In this document: positions 1 through 8,535 of the stretch, in pieces
How positions within the stretch are numbered: position 1 is the stretch's first letter
Layout: every line of letters begins with the position of its first letter
From: Hymenobacter coccineus
Lineage (GTDB): Bacteria > Bacteroidota > Bacteroidia > Cytophagales > Hymenobacteraceae
Length of the DNA stretch: 34,084 nt
Direction of reading: 5' to 3'
Assembly (NCBI RefSeq): GCF_001816125.1
Contig: NZ_MDZA01000320.1
Location: forward strand, 1-34,084
Notes under the pieces: generated by a model
What the model was told of the DNA's origin: nothing
Seen by the model: the letters and a program-made list of their open reading frames with translations, nothing else
Database searches by the model: none
Position numbers and translations under genes: made by a program

Positions 1-62
1 CGGGTGGCGTGCTGCCCGTGGCCCCGCGCTCCGTCACGACGCTGGTGAGCGCGCTGCGCTAA
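1..62 (+). CDS. C-terminal end of a probable secreted glycosidase (partial)
   Basis: The window opens inside a gene whose last residues read VLPVAPRSVTTLVSALR before a TAA at 60-62. A short tail of the form 'PxxSVTTLV' is typical of the final beta strand of the C-terminal domain in several glycoside hydrolase families, for example GH30, and the next two genes are also glycosidases on the same strand. Family assignment from so few residues is inference; the gene body lies outside the window. The gap to the next gene is 57 bases with no clear terminator, so it may be the first gene of the same operon. Confidence 0.55.
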   Translation, partial: GGVLPVAPRSVTTLVSALR

Positions 63-119
63 CCGGTAGGGCCCGCTTTTAGGGCCCCTTGCTTTCTGTT
101 CCTCCTTCCTTTCCCACCC

Positions 120-1148
120 ATGCTTTCTTCGATGAATTTTCTCAAAAGTGCCTTGGTGGCCGGGGCGCTGCTCGGCGGCGGGCACCTGCCCGGCGCGTTG
201 GCCCAGCAGCCAGTGCCGGCCCGCCGCCAGCACTTGCCGCTGGATTCCATTAGGCTCAGCGACCCGTTTATCCTGGCCGACGCGCGCACCCATACTTATT
301 ACATGACCGGCACCGGCGGACTGCTGTGGCAAAGCAAAGACCTGAAAAGCTGGGACGGCCCCACCCCGGTAGCCCAGCCCGACCCCACCTCCTGGATGGG
401 GCCCCGGCCCATGATTTGGGCCGCCGAAATTCACTCGTATAAAGGCAAGTACTACTATTACGCCACCTTCACAAACAAGGCCCTCACTGCCGACACGGTG
501 CAGGGCAAGCCGCTGGAGCGCCGGGCCAGCCACGTGCTGCGGAGCGACCAGCCCGCGGGGCCCTACCGGCCCTTCGGCGACGCGACGTACCTGCCGGCCA
601 ACAAGCTGACGCTGGACGGCACGTTTTGGGTGGATAAGGACGGCAAGCCTTACCTGGTGTACTGCCACGAATGGCTGCAAAACCAGAACGGCACCGTGGA
701 GCGCATTGCCCTCAAGCCCGACCTGAGCGGCACGCAGGGCCCCGCGCAGGTGCTGTTCCGGGCCAGTGACTCGCCCTGGAGCCGCGAAAACCCGCGCACT
801 GGCTCGGCGCGCCCCAATAAAGTAACCGACGGCCCCTGGGTGTTTCGCACCAAAACCGGGCGGCTGGGCATGCTTTGGACCAGCTGGATATACGACGTGT
901 ACACCCAGGGCGTGGCCTACTCGGCCAGCGGCACGCTCGCGGGGCCCTGGCAGCAGGAGCCCGCCCCCATCACGCCGCCCAACTATGGCCACGGCATGCT
1001 CTTCCGCACCTTCGAGGGCAAGGACCTGCTGGTGCTGCACAGCCACCTGGACGTTAAGGGCAACTACCACCGCGTGCCGCGCCTGTTTGAGGCCGATTTA
1101 TCGGGCGATAAACTGGTGATTGGAAAGCCCTACGGAATTAAAAATTAA
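120..1148 (+). CDS. Secreted glycoside hydrolase family 43 protein (xylosidase/arabinofuranosidase-like)
   Basis: 342 residues with an N-terminal signal peptide (hydrophobic stretch about 8-28, cleavage near LAQQ). The five-bladed propeller of GH43 begins at about residue 45: SDPFILAD carries the probable general base Asp48, then MIWAAEIHSYKGKYYYY (about 98-114), and LDGTFWVDKDGKPYLVY with the probable pKa-modulating Asp166. The position usually holding the general-acid Glu (EGP) reads TDGPW here, with Asp237. These enzymes remove xylose or arabinose from plant polysaccharides in the periplasm or outside the cell. A second ATG 12 bases downstream (132) is an equally possible start and gives a more compact signal peptide. 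The stop codon and last residues (IKN) lie in an AT-rich repeat (1135-1222). The next gene is a GH2 enzyme 89 bases on, which fits a polysaccharide-utilisation operon. The exact substrate cannot be told. Confidence 0.88.
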   Translation: MLSSMNFLKSALVAGALLGGGHLPGALAQQPVPARRQHLPLDSIRLSDPFILADARTHTYYMTGTGGLLWQSKDLKSWDGPTPVAQPDPTSWMGPRPMIWAAEIHSYKGKYYYYATFTNKALTADTVQGKPLERRASHVLRSDQPAGPYRPFGDATYLPANKLTLDGTFWVDKDGKPYLVYCHEWLQNQNGTVERIALKPDLSGTQGPAQVLFRASDSPWSRENPRTGSARPNKVTDGPWVFRTKTGRLGMLWTSWIYDVYTQGVAYSASGTLAGPWQQEPAPITPPNYGHGMLFRTFEGKDLLVLHSHLDVKGNYHRVPRLFEADLSGDKLVIGKPYGIKN

Positions 1149-1222
1149 AAATGAAGAATTAAAAATGGTGAGTTCAGAATTAAAATAGTGAGTTTAAAAT
1201 TTTTAATTCTTCATTTTTAATT
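1135..1222. repeat. AT-rich inverted repeat, copy 1
   Basis: Perfect 24-base inverted arms at 1143-1166 and 1199-1222, built of the motifs AATTAAAAATGAAG and AATTAAAAAT, separated by about 32 bases that contain two near-repeats of GTGAGTT. The same arm sequence recurs at 31915-32029. The base composition (nearly all A/T) contrasts sharply with the flanking coding DNA. Similarity to the other copy starts at about 1135, inside the end of the GH43 gene, so the repeat supplies that gene's last codons and TAA. It could also act as a weak terminator or a processing hairpin between GH43 and GH2. Confidence 0.8.
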
Positions 1223-1237
1223 ATCTCCCCACTCGCA

Positions 1238-3643
1238 ATGACCAGAAAATGCATGCTGCTGCTCACCCTGCTGGGTCTGCTTGCCTACCTCCCCGCCCCG
1301 GCCCAGCGCCAGCAGCAGCTGTTCAATGCCGACTGGAAATTTCACCGCGGCGACGCGCCCGGCGCGGAGCAGCCCCAGGCCGACGACCGCACCTGGCGGG
1401 CCGTGCAGCTGCCCCACGACTGGAGCATCGAGGGCCCCTTTAGCGAGGAGTGGGCCAGCGCCACGGGCTACCTGCCGGGCGGCGTGGGCTGGTACCGCAA
1501 GGCATTTGCGCTGCCCGCCGGCTACCGCGGCAAGCAGGTGTCCATCTACTTCGATGGGGTGTATAAAAACAGCGAAGCGTGGCTCAACGGCCACTTTTTG
1601 GGCAAGCGGCCCAGCGGCTTTGCTTCGTTTCAGTATGAGCTAACCCCTTATTTATCAGCTGCCGGACCTAACGTGTTGGCGGTGAAAGTGGACCACAGCG
1701 AGGTGGCCGATTCGCGCTGGTACACAGGCTCGGGCATCTACCGCAACGTGTATTTGCTGGCCACTGCGCCGGTGCACGTGCAGCAGTGGGGCGTGGGCTT
1801 CACCACGCCGCAGGTATCGGCCAGCGCCGCCACCGGCCAGGTAGCCGTGGCCCTCACCAACGCCTCGGCCACGGCCGCCGCCGTTACCGTCACAAGCACG
1901 CTGCTCGATGCCAAGGGCCAGGCCGTGGCCACGGCGCAAAAGGTGCTGACCGTCAAGCCCAAAGCTAACGGGACGGCCAGCCTCAGGCTACCCATTAAAA
2001 ACCCCGCCTTATGGTCGGCCGATCAGCCCAACCTGTACCGGCTGCGCGTGCGCCTGGCCGTGCAGGGCCAGGCGGTGGATGAGGTGACCGAGGAAGTGGG
2101 CGTGCGCACCATCCGCTTCGACGCCAACCAGGGCTTTTTCCTCAACGGGCAGCCCACCAAGCTGCGGGGCGTCTGCATTCACGACGATGCGGGGGCCTTG
2201 GGCGTGGCCGTGCCGCCCGAAGTGTGGGAGCGCCGCTTGAAGGCACTGAAAGCCGTGGGCTGCAACTCGCTGCGCATGAGCCACAACCCGCACGCCGACT
2301 ACCTCTACCGCCTCTGCGACCGGCTGGGCTTCCTGGTGATGGACGAGGCCTTTGACGAGTGGGAGCGGGGCAAAAACAAGTGGGTGGCCGGCTGGAACGT
2401 GGGCACGCCCAGCCAAAACGGTTCGCACGAGTATTTCAAAGAGTGGGGCGACCGCGACCTGCGCGACATGGTGCTGCGCAACCGCAACCGGCCCAGCATC
2501 ATCATGTGGAGCATCGGCAACGAAATCGACTACCCCAACGACCCCTACACCCACGAGGTGCTCAACACCGGCCGCAACCCCCAGATTTATGGGAAAGGCT
2601 ACCTGCCCAACCACCCGCCCGCCAGCGAGATGGGGCCCCTGGCCAAGCGCCTGGTGGCCGTGGTGAAACAAGCCGATGCCTCGCGACCCGTTACGGCCGC
2701 CCTGGCCGGTGTGGTCATGTCGAACTTCACCGACTACCCCACCGCGCTCGATTTGGTGGGCTATAATTACCAGGAATTCCGCTACCCGGAGGACCACAAG
2801 CAGTACCCGCAGCGCATCATCTACGGCAGCGAAAACGGCATGGCCCCCGCTGCCTGGGCCGCCGTGGACAGCAACGCCTACGTATCGGCCCAGTACCTGT
2901 GGACCGGCATCGACTACCTCGGCGAGGCCGGCAAGTGGCCCCAGCGCGCCAACGGCGCGGGCCTGCTCGACCTGGCCGGCTTCCCCAAGCCCGAATACTA
3001 CTTCCGCCAAAGCCTGTGGACGAGCGCGCCCCTGCTCTACCTCGCCGCCGCCGAAGCGCCGGCCGTGGGGGCCCCGGCCGGCCGCCGCCCCCGCGGCACC
3101 GCCACCTGGAACTGGCCCGTTGCCAGCCAGGTGCGCGTGGTGGCCTACACCACCAACGAAGCCACCGAACTGCTGCTCAACGGCCAATCGTTAGGCAAGA
3201 AAGCCGGCCGCCTGCCCGCCTGGGACGTGCCCTATGCCGCCGGCGAGCTGCGGGCCCGCGGCTACCGCAACAACCAGTTGGTGAGCGAGACGGTGCTAAA
3301 AACCGCCGGCCCGCCCGCCGCCTTGCAGATCAAGCCCGACCGCAACAGCCTGTCGGCCAAAGCGCAGGGCCTCGCCCAAATCGAGGTGCAGGTAGTGGAC
3401 CAGGCCGGCAAGCCCGTGCCCGACGACGCCACCGAAATCACGGTCACGCTCACCGGCCCCGCCCGCCTGCTGGGCATCGAGAGCGGCGACCTGGCCAGCC
3501 ACGAAACCTACGCCGCGCCCCGGCACCGCGCCCACCGAGGCCGGCTGCTGGTGTACGTGCAGGCCACCGGCGCGGGCCCCATCGGCGTGGCTCTGGGGGC
3601 CCCAGGGCTGGCCGGGCAAGCGGTGGCGCTGCGGGCCGAGTAA
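1238..3643 (+). CDS. Secreted glycoside hydrolase family 2 beta-galactosidase-like enzyme
   Basis: 801 residues. A signal peptide (MTRKCMLLLTLLGLLAYLPAPAQ) precedes the GH2 sugar-binding jelly roll (LPHDWSIEGPF, GVGWYRKAF, AWLNGHFLGKRPSGF), the immunoglobulin-like domain (about 180-285) and the TIM barrel starting near VRTIRFDANQGFFLNGQ. The catalytic acid/base is Glu429 in MWSIGNEID and the nucleophile is Glu532 in IIYGSENG. After the barrel comes a DUF4982-like module (about 620-690: WNWPVASQVRVVAYTTNEATELLLNG) and a C-terminal Ig/invasin-like module (about 690-801). This is the usual length and layout of Bacteroidota exo-acting GH2 enzymes. It hydrolyses a terminal beta-linked sugar, probably galactose, though specificity within GH2 is not readable from sequence. 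It pairs with the upstream GH43 gene. No C-terminal type IX sorting domain is visible. Confidence 0.92.
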   Translation: MTRKCMLLLTLLGLLAYLPAPAQRQQQLFNADWKFHRGDAPGAEQPQADDRTWRAVQLPHDWSIEGPFSEEWASATGYLPGGVGWYRKAFALPAGYRGKQVSIYFDGVYKNSEAWLNGHFLGKRPSGFASFQYELTPYLSAAGPNVLAVKVDHSEVADSRWYTGSGIYRNVYLLATAPVHVQQWGVGFTTPQVSASAATGQVAVALTNASATAAAVTVTSTLLDAKGQAVATAQKVLTVKPKANGTASLRLPIKNPALWSADQPNLYRLRVRLAVQGQAVDEVTEEVGVRTIRFDANQGFFLNGQPTKLRGVCIHDDAGALGVAVPPEVWERRLKALKAVGCNSLRMSHNPHADYLYRLCDRLGFLVMDEAFDEWERGKNKWVAGWNVGTPSQNGSHEYFKEWGDRDLRDMVLRNRNRPSIIMWSIGNEIDYPNDPYTHEVLNTGRNPQIYGKGYLPNHPPASEMGPLAKRLVAVVKQADASRPVTAALAGVVMSNFTDYPTALDLVGYNYQEFRYPEDHKQYPQRIIYGSENGMAPAAWAAVDSNAYVSAQYLWTGIDYLGEAGKWPQRANGAGLLDLAGFPKPEYYFRQSLWTSAPLLYLAAAEAPAVGAPAGRRPRGTATWNWPVASQVRVVAYTTNEATELLLNGQSLGKKAGRLPAWDVPYAAGELRARGYRNNQLVSETVLKTAGPPAALQIKPDRNSLSAKAQGLAQIEVQVVDQAGKPVPDDATEITVTLTGPARLLGIESGDLASHETYAAPRHRAHRGRLLVYVQATGAGPIGVALGAPGLAGQAVALRAE

Positions 3644-3670
3644 CAGTCGCTGCTGCGGCATTTAACTATT

Positions 3671-3723
3671 GCGGGCGCACGACTAACGGAGGTATTGCTA
3701 CCCTCGGTTAGTCGTGCGCCCGC
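3671..3723. repeat. 17-bp perfect palindrome after the GH2 gene
   Basis: Arms at 3671-3687 and 3707-3723 (GCGGGCGCACGACTAAC and its complement) are perfect, and pairing partly continues into the 19-base loop (GAGGTA against TACCCTC with a bulge). It lies 27 bases after the GH2 stop codon. It has no T-run, so it is not a textbook intrinsic terminator, but such a stable hairpin could stop or protect the transcript. Confidence 0.7.
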
Positions 3724-4234
3724 CGTATTTCAGCACCGGGCTACCCAAGTAGAATAGGGGCCCCAGCTGGCTGGTAGTGTGGAAGAAAACCCCAAACCAG
3801 TTGATGCACAGGTGCGCATTATTCGCACCAATCTGAGTTTTTACTTCATGTATTTTTAATGTGATGCTGCTTGTTTTGCATCACCTAACCGCGTTACTAG
3901 TTCTACAGCTTCGGCGCATTCCCATAGGCTAGCACTCACAGATTTTTAATAGCCCCAGCCTTTCACTGGCGTTCAACGGCTCATGGCCGCTCGAAAAACT
4001 GATTGCTTAGCATGTAGAAAATCTATTTGGGGGATTCCATTGCAGAGATGGAACGCGCTGCTCTGGTAGTAACAACAGCTGCTATTACCACGGGGCCAGC
4101 GCGCACAAAATTGCCTACCGCCTTGGCAAAAGCCACCAGAACCCGCTGGCTATTGGCCGCCAGTGCGCCACGTATTTCTCAACCATATTTTTCCGGGATT
4201 ACACAATTGCCTACTTATGGTATTTAATGATTTT
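3724..4234. other. Long intergenic region, no convincing gene
   Basis: About 510 bases between the GH2 gene and the efflux operon. It is visibly more AT-rich than its surroundings. Short open frames exist on both strands, but none has a recognisable protein, a good start or a neighbour that fits. The regulatory DNA of the efflux operon must lie in its last 100 or so bases. TATTTTTC at 4186-4193 differs by one base from the Bacteroidota -7 consensus TAnnTTTG and is 41 bases before the preferred start. The region could be a decayed gene. Confidence 0.5.
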
Positions 4235-5317
4235 ATGAAAAGAGTATTCATGCTTATGAGCCTGGGGGCCCTGTGGTGTAACACCGGCTGCTCCAGCAAA
4301 CCAGAGGAAAAAGAAGAGCAAATCAAGCTGCTCACCACCAGCCCGCTGGCTACCGACACCACAATTACCAAGGAGTACGTGGCCCAAATCCACGCCTACC
4401 AGCACATCGAGCTGCGGGCCCTGGAGAAAGGCTATTTGCAGAAAATATTTGTCGACGAGGGCCAGGCCGTGACCAAGGGGCAGCCCATGTTTCAGATTAC
4501 GCCGCTGGTGTACCAAGCCGACTTGCAGAAGTCGCAGGCCGAGGCCAACTACGTGGACATTGAGTACAAGAACACGAAGAGCCTGGCCGATAGCAACATC
4601 GTGTCAAAGAATGAGTTGGCCCTGTCCAAGGCCAAGCTCAACAAGGCCCGGGCCGACGTTTCCCTGGCCCAGACCCACCTGCAATTCACGTCAATTAAAG
4701 CGCCGTTCAGTGGCATAATGGACCACTTCCAGGGCCGGCTGGGCAGTGTGGTGAACGAGGGTGACCTGCTCACCACGCTTTCCGACAACAGCAAAATGTG
4801 GGTTTACTTCAACGTACCCGAGGCCGAGTACCTGGCTTATGAGGAGCAAGCCAAGGCCGACAACGTGGTGAATGTGAAGCTGTTGATGGCCAACAACGAG
4901 GTATTCAAATACCCCGGCGTGGTCAAAACCATCGAAGCCGACTTCAACAACGAAACTGGCAACATCGCCTTTCGGGCCACCTTCCCCAACCCCGGTGGGC
5001 TGCTGCGCAACGGTGAAACCGGCAGTATTCTCATGACGGTGCCGCTCAAACACGTGCTGCTCATTCCGCAAAAAGCCACGTTCGAAATTTTGGAAAAGAA
5101 ATACGTGTACGTGGTTGACAAAAACAGCGTGGTGCACCAGAAGGAAGTGAACATCGCCTCCGAAATGCCCGATTTGTACGTCATCAAATCCGGCATAACC
5201 AGCCAGGACAAAATACTGCTGGAGGGCCTGCGCAAGGTGAAGGACGGCGACAAGATAATCTACACCTATAAGGATCCGGAGACGGTTATCTCGCACTTAA
5301 AAGTGTACAGCGAGTAA
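4235..5317 (+). CDS. RND efflux periplasmic adaptor (membrane fusion lipoprotein)
   Basis: Periplasmic adaptor of a tripartite RND pump; it links the inner-membrane pump to the outer-membrane channel. The ATG at 4235 is preferred over one at 4163 because it gives a clean lipoprotein signal (MKRVFMLMSLGALWCNTGC, lipobox NTGC), so the mature protein is probably lipid-anchored. After that come the first beta-barrel/lipoyl half (KGYLQKIFVDEGQAVTKGQ), an alpha-helical hairpin (about 75-125: ADLQKSQAEANYVDIEY... SKAKLNKARADVSLAQ), the second lipoyl half (IKAPFSGIMD), and the beta-barrel and membrane-proximal domains (LLRNGETGSILM, LLIPQKATFEI). Length (360 aa) is normal for the AcrA/MexE group. The pump gene starts 26 bases later. 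The exported substrates are unknown. Confidence 0.93.
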   Translation: MKRVFMLMSLGALWCNTGCSSKPEEKEEQIKLLTTSPLATDTTITKEYVAQIHAYQHIELRALEKGYLQKIFVDEGQAVTKGQPMFQITPLVYQADLQKSQAEANYVDIEYKNTKSLADSNIVSKNELALSKAKLNKARADVSLAQTHLQFTSIKAPFSGIMDHFQGRLGSVVNEGDLLTTLSDNSKMWVYFNVPEAEYLAYEEQAKADNVVNVKLLMANNEVFKYPGVVKTIEADFNNETGNIAFRATFPNPGGLLRNGETGSILMTVPLKHVLLIPQKATFEILEKKYVYVVDKNSVVHQKEVNIASEMPDLYVIKSGITSQDKILLEGLRKVKDGDKIIYTYKDPETVISHLKVYSE

Positions 5318-5343
5318 GGAATTCCACATACTATAGCCAGAAT

Positions 5344-8300
5344 ATGTTTAGTAAATTCATTCGCAGGCCAGTATTTGCCATTGTTATTTCGGTGGTCATC
5401 GTCCTGATGGGCGTACTGGCTATCTTTAAGCTGCCTACGTCGCAGTTTCCGGAGATTTCGCCGCCCCTGGTAATGGTAAGCGCGGCCTATCCCGGGGCTA
5501 GCGCCAAGGTGCTCACCGAGTCGGTGCTGATTCCGCTGGAACAGGCCGTGAACGGGGTGCCAGGCATGAAGTACATGACCTCCGACGCCGTGAGCGCCGG
5601 CGAGGCCAACATCCAGATTGTGTTCAACCTGGGCACCGACCCCGACCAGGCCGTGGTGAACGTGAACACCCGCATCGCGCAGGTGCTCAACCGCTTGCCG
5701 GTGCTGGTGCAGCGCGAGGGCGTGATTGTGAACCGCGTGGTGCCCAACATGCTGATGTACGTGAACTTGTACAGCAAGGACAAGAACACGGACATGAAGT
5801 ACCTCTTCAACTTCGCCGGCGTGAACATGATACCGGAACTGCAACGCCTGGGCGGCATCGGCCGGGCCAGTATTCTGGGCAGCCGGCAGTACGCCATGCG
5901 CATCTGGCTGAAGCCCGACCGCATGCGGGCTTACAACATTTCGGTCGACGACGTGATGAAGTCCCTGGATGAGCAGTCCGTAATTGGCTCGCCGGGCCGC
6001 ATCGGCCGCTCCGACGGCGGGCAGGCGCAGTCGCTGGAATACGTGCTCTCCTACCAAGGCCGTTTCAATGACGTGCAGCAGTACCAAAACGTTATCCTGC
6101 GGGCTAACGCCAACGGCCAGAACCTGCACCTGAAAGACGTGGCCCGCGTGGAATTGGGCTCGGAGTTCTACGACATTTACTCCAACCTGAACCAGTACCC
6201 GTCGGCGGCCATCGTGCTGAAGCAGACCTACGGCTCGAACGCCAGCGACGTAATTAAGGAGGTGAAAGCCAAGCTGGAAGAGCTGAAGAAAAGCAGCTTT
6301 CCGCCCGGCATGGACTACAAAATCACCTACGACGTGTCGAATTTCCTCGACGCTTCGATTGAAAACGTAATCCACACCTTGCGCGACGCCTTTATTCTGG
6401 TGGCGCTGGTGGTGTACTTGTTCCTGGGCGACTGGCGCTCGACGCTGATTCCGGCGTTGGCCGTGCCAGTGTCTTTGGTGGGCTCGTTCATGGCCATGCA
6501 GGCGTTTGGCTTGACCATTAACATGATTACGCTCTTCGCCTTGGTGCTTTCGATTGGCATCGTGGTTGATAACGCCATTGTGGTGATTGAGGCCGTGCAC
6601 GCCAAGATGGATGAAGAGCACCTATCGCCCTACAACGCGGTCCGGCAAGTAGTGGGCGAAATCAGCGGGGCCATCATTGCCATCACCGTGATGATGACGG
6701 CCGTATTTATTCCGGTATCGTTCATGAGCGGCCCGGTGGGCATTTTTTACCGCCAGTTCTCCATTACGATGGCCACGGCCATTGTGATTTCGGGCCTTGT
6801 GGCCCTCACGCTGACGCCGGTGCTCTGCGCCATGATTCTGAAAAACCACCACGGCCAGCCCAAAAAGAAAACGCCCATGCAGCGCTTCTTCGACTGGTTC
6901 AACCGCGGGTTTGAGCGGCTGACTAATGCCTACACCGGCCTACTGTCGCGGATTGTGGCCAACCGCCTCGTCACATTCGCCATGCTGGGGGCGTTTGTGC
7001 TGGGCATCTGGGCCATCACGGCCAAGCTGCCGGCCGGCTTTATTCCAAGCGAAGACCAGGGCTTGATTTACGCCATTGTGCAGACGCCGCCCGGTACCAC
7101 GCTGGAGCAAACCAACGCCGTGTCGCAACGCCTGGCCAGCTTGGCCAAAGACATTCCCGGCATTGCCAACATCTCCTCGCTGGCCGGCTATGAAGTGCTT
7201 ACCGAAGGCCGCGGCTCCAACGCCGGCACGCTGCTGCTTGACTTGAAGCCGTGGTCGGAACGCAAGGAATCCATTGCCGACATCGTGGGCAACCTGGAGA
7301 AAAAGGCTAAGCAGATCCCGGGCGCGACTATCGAATTCTTTGAGCCGCCGGCCGTGCCGGGCTACGGCGCGGCGGGTGGCTTCCAGCTGCAATTGCTCGA
7401 TAAAACCAACTCTGGCGACTACAAGGCGCTGGAAAAGGTGAACGAGGAATTTATGACCAAGCTGAAGAAACGCAAGGAGCTGGCGGGTCTGTTCACCTTC
7501 TTCTCGGCCGATTACCCGCAGTACGAACTGAAGATTGATAACGAACTGGCCATGCAGAAGGGCGTGAGCATCGGCAATGCCATGAACACGCTCTCCATCA
7601 TGGTGGGCTCGACTTACGAGCTGGGCTTCATCAAGTATCAGCGCTTTTTCAAGGTGTACGTGCAGGCTTCGCCCGAATACCGGCGGCTGCCCAAAGACAT
7701 CCTGAACATGTGGGCGAAAAACGACAAGGGAGAAATGGTGCCTTTCTCGGCCTTCATGAAAATTGTGAAGTCGCAGGGTGCTAACGAAATCAACCGCTAC
7801 AACATGTACACCACCGCCTCTATCCGCGGCGGGGCGGCTGAGGGCTTCAGCAGCGGCGAGGCCATCAAAGCCGTGCAGGAGGTAGCCAAAGAGCTGCCCC
7901 ACGGCTACGACATCGACTGGGGCGGCCTGTCGAAAGACGAAGTGAGCCGCGGCAATGAATCGACCATCATTTTCATCGTCGTGCTGGTGTTTGTGTACCT
8001 GGTACTCGCCGCCCAGTACGAGAGCTTCCTGCTGCCGCTGGCGGTAATTTTCTCCCTGGTGGCGGGGGTGTTCGGGTCGTTCCTGTTCATCAAGATGTTT
8101 GGCTTGGCCAACGACATTTACGCTCAAGTAGGCCTCGTGATGCTGGTCGGCTTGCTTGGCAAGAACGCCGTACTAATCGTTGAATTCGCGGCCCTGAAGC
8201 ACGAAGAAGGCATGTCGGTGCGCGACGCGGCCATCGAAGGGGCCCGGGTACGTTTCCGCCCGATTCTGATGACTTCGTTTGCCTTTATCGCCGGCTTGGT

Positions 8301-8535
8301 GCCGCTGGTGGTGGCCACGGGGGCAGGGGCTATCGGCAACCGCACCATCGGTAGCTCGGCCCTAGGCGGCATGCTGTTCGGCACCGTGTTCGGGGTAATC
8401 ATCATTCCGGGTTTGTACTACTTCTTCGGCACCCTGGCCGGCGACAGCAAGCTCATCCGGGACGAAAACGAATCCCCGGTATTCGAAGGCGTTGAGAAGC
8501 GCGTATTAATTGAAGAAACAGAGCCCTATGCTTAA
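5344..8535 (+). CDS. RND multidrug efflux pump, inner-membrane subunit (HAE1/AcrB type)
   Basis: 1063 residues, the normal length for a hydrophobe/amphiphile RND exporter. TM1 is at 10-30 (FAIVISVVIVLMGVLAIF), followed by the first porter loop (PPLVMVSAAYPGASAKVLTESV), TM2-TM6 (about 345-500), TM7 at about 540, the second porter loop, and TM8-TM12 (about 880-1035). The conserved TM10 lysine is present (LLGKNAVLIVEFA). In TM4 the proton-relay pair that is Asp-Asp in AcrB (407/408) reads Asp409-Asn410 (IVVDNAIVVIE), so the second acid is replaced. The subunit uses the proton gradient to move drugs, detergents or other amphiphiles to the outer-membrane channel. It overlaps the channel gene by 8 bases, which implies translational coupling. 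Confidence 0.95.
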   Translation: MFSKFIRRPVFAIVISVVIVLMGVLAIFKLPTSQFPEISPPLVMVSAAYPGASAKVLTESVLIPLEQAVNGVPGMKYMTSDAVSAGEANIQIVFNLGTDPDQAVVNVNTRIAQVLNRLPVLVQREGVIVNRVVPNMLMYVNLYSKDKNTDMKYLFNFAGVNMIPELQRLGGIGRASILGSRQYAMRIWLKPDRMRAYNISVDDVMKSLDEQSVIGSPGRIGRSDGGQAQSLEYVLSYQGRFNDVQQYQNVILRANANGQNLHLKDVARVELGSEFYDIYSNLNQYPSAAIVLKQTYGSNASDVIKEVKAKLEELKKSSFPPGMDYKITYDVSNFLDASIENVIHTLRDAFILVALVVYLFLGDWRSTLIPALAVPVSLVGSFMAMQAFGLTINMITLFALVLSIGIVVDNAIVVIEAVHAKMDEEHLSPYNAVRQVVGEISGAIIAITVMMTAVFIPVSFMSGPVGIFYRQFSITMATAIVISGLVALTLTPVLCAMILKNHHGQPKKKTPMQRFFDWFNRGFERLTNAYTGLLSRIVANRLVTFAMLGAFVLGIWAITAKLPAGFIPSEDQGLIYAIVQTPPGTTLEQTNAVSQRLASLAKDIPGIANISSLAGYEVLTEGRGSNAGTLLLDLKPWSERKESIADIVGNLEKKAKQIPGATIEFFEPPAVPGYGAAGGFQLQLLDKTNSGDYKALEKVNEEFMTKLKKRKELAGLFTFFSADYPQYELKIDNELAMQKGVSIGNAMNTLSIMVGSTYELGFIKYQRFFKVYVQASPEYRRLPKDILNMWAKNDKGEMVPFSAFMKIVKSQGANEINRYNMYTTASIRGGAAEGFSSGEAIKAVQEVAKELPHGYDIDWGGLSKDEVSRGNESTIIFIVVLVFVYLVLAAQYESFLLPLAVIFSLVAGVFGSFLFIKMFGLANDIYAQVGLVMLVGLLGKNAVLIVEFAALKHEEGMSVRDAAIEGARVRFRPILMTSFAFIAGLVPLVVATGAGAIGNRTIGSSALGGMLFGTVFGVIIIPGLYYFFGTLAGDSKLIRDENESPVFEGVEKRVLIEETEPYA

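Noticed and set aside
120..3643. Type IX secretion C-terminal domain on the glycosidases
   Set aside because: The GH43 and GH2 proteins end without the roughly 80-residue sorting domain; GH2 ends in its own Ig-like module.
3698..3875. Open frame of nearly 60 codons on the minus strand after the GH2 gene (ends SPVLKYGGRTTNRG)
   Set aside because: No start codon at a sensible place, no recognised family, and its end lies in the palindrome. It might be a relic of a gene, but there is not enough to support it.
4027..4227. 66-codon open frame before the efflux operon
   Set aside because: Composition of random sequence (many Thr/Ala/Arg), no recognised motif, and overlaps the probable regulatory region.
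5266..6621. Long open frame on the minus strand opposite the RND pump
   Set aside because: His/Val/Gly-rich composition of a shadow frame in high-GC DNA; the plus strand holds an unmistakable pump. Similar shadows at 14460-16343 and 19163-20317 were rejected for the same reason.
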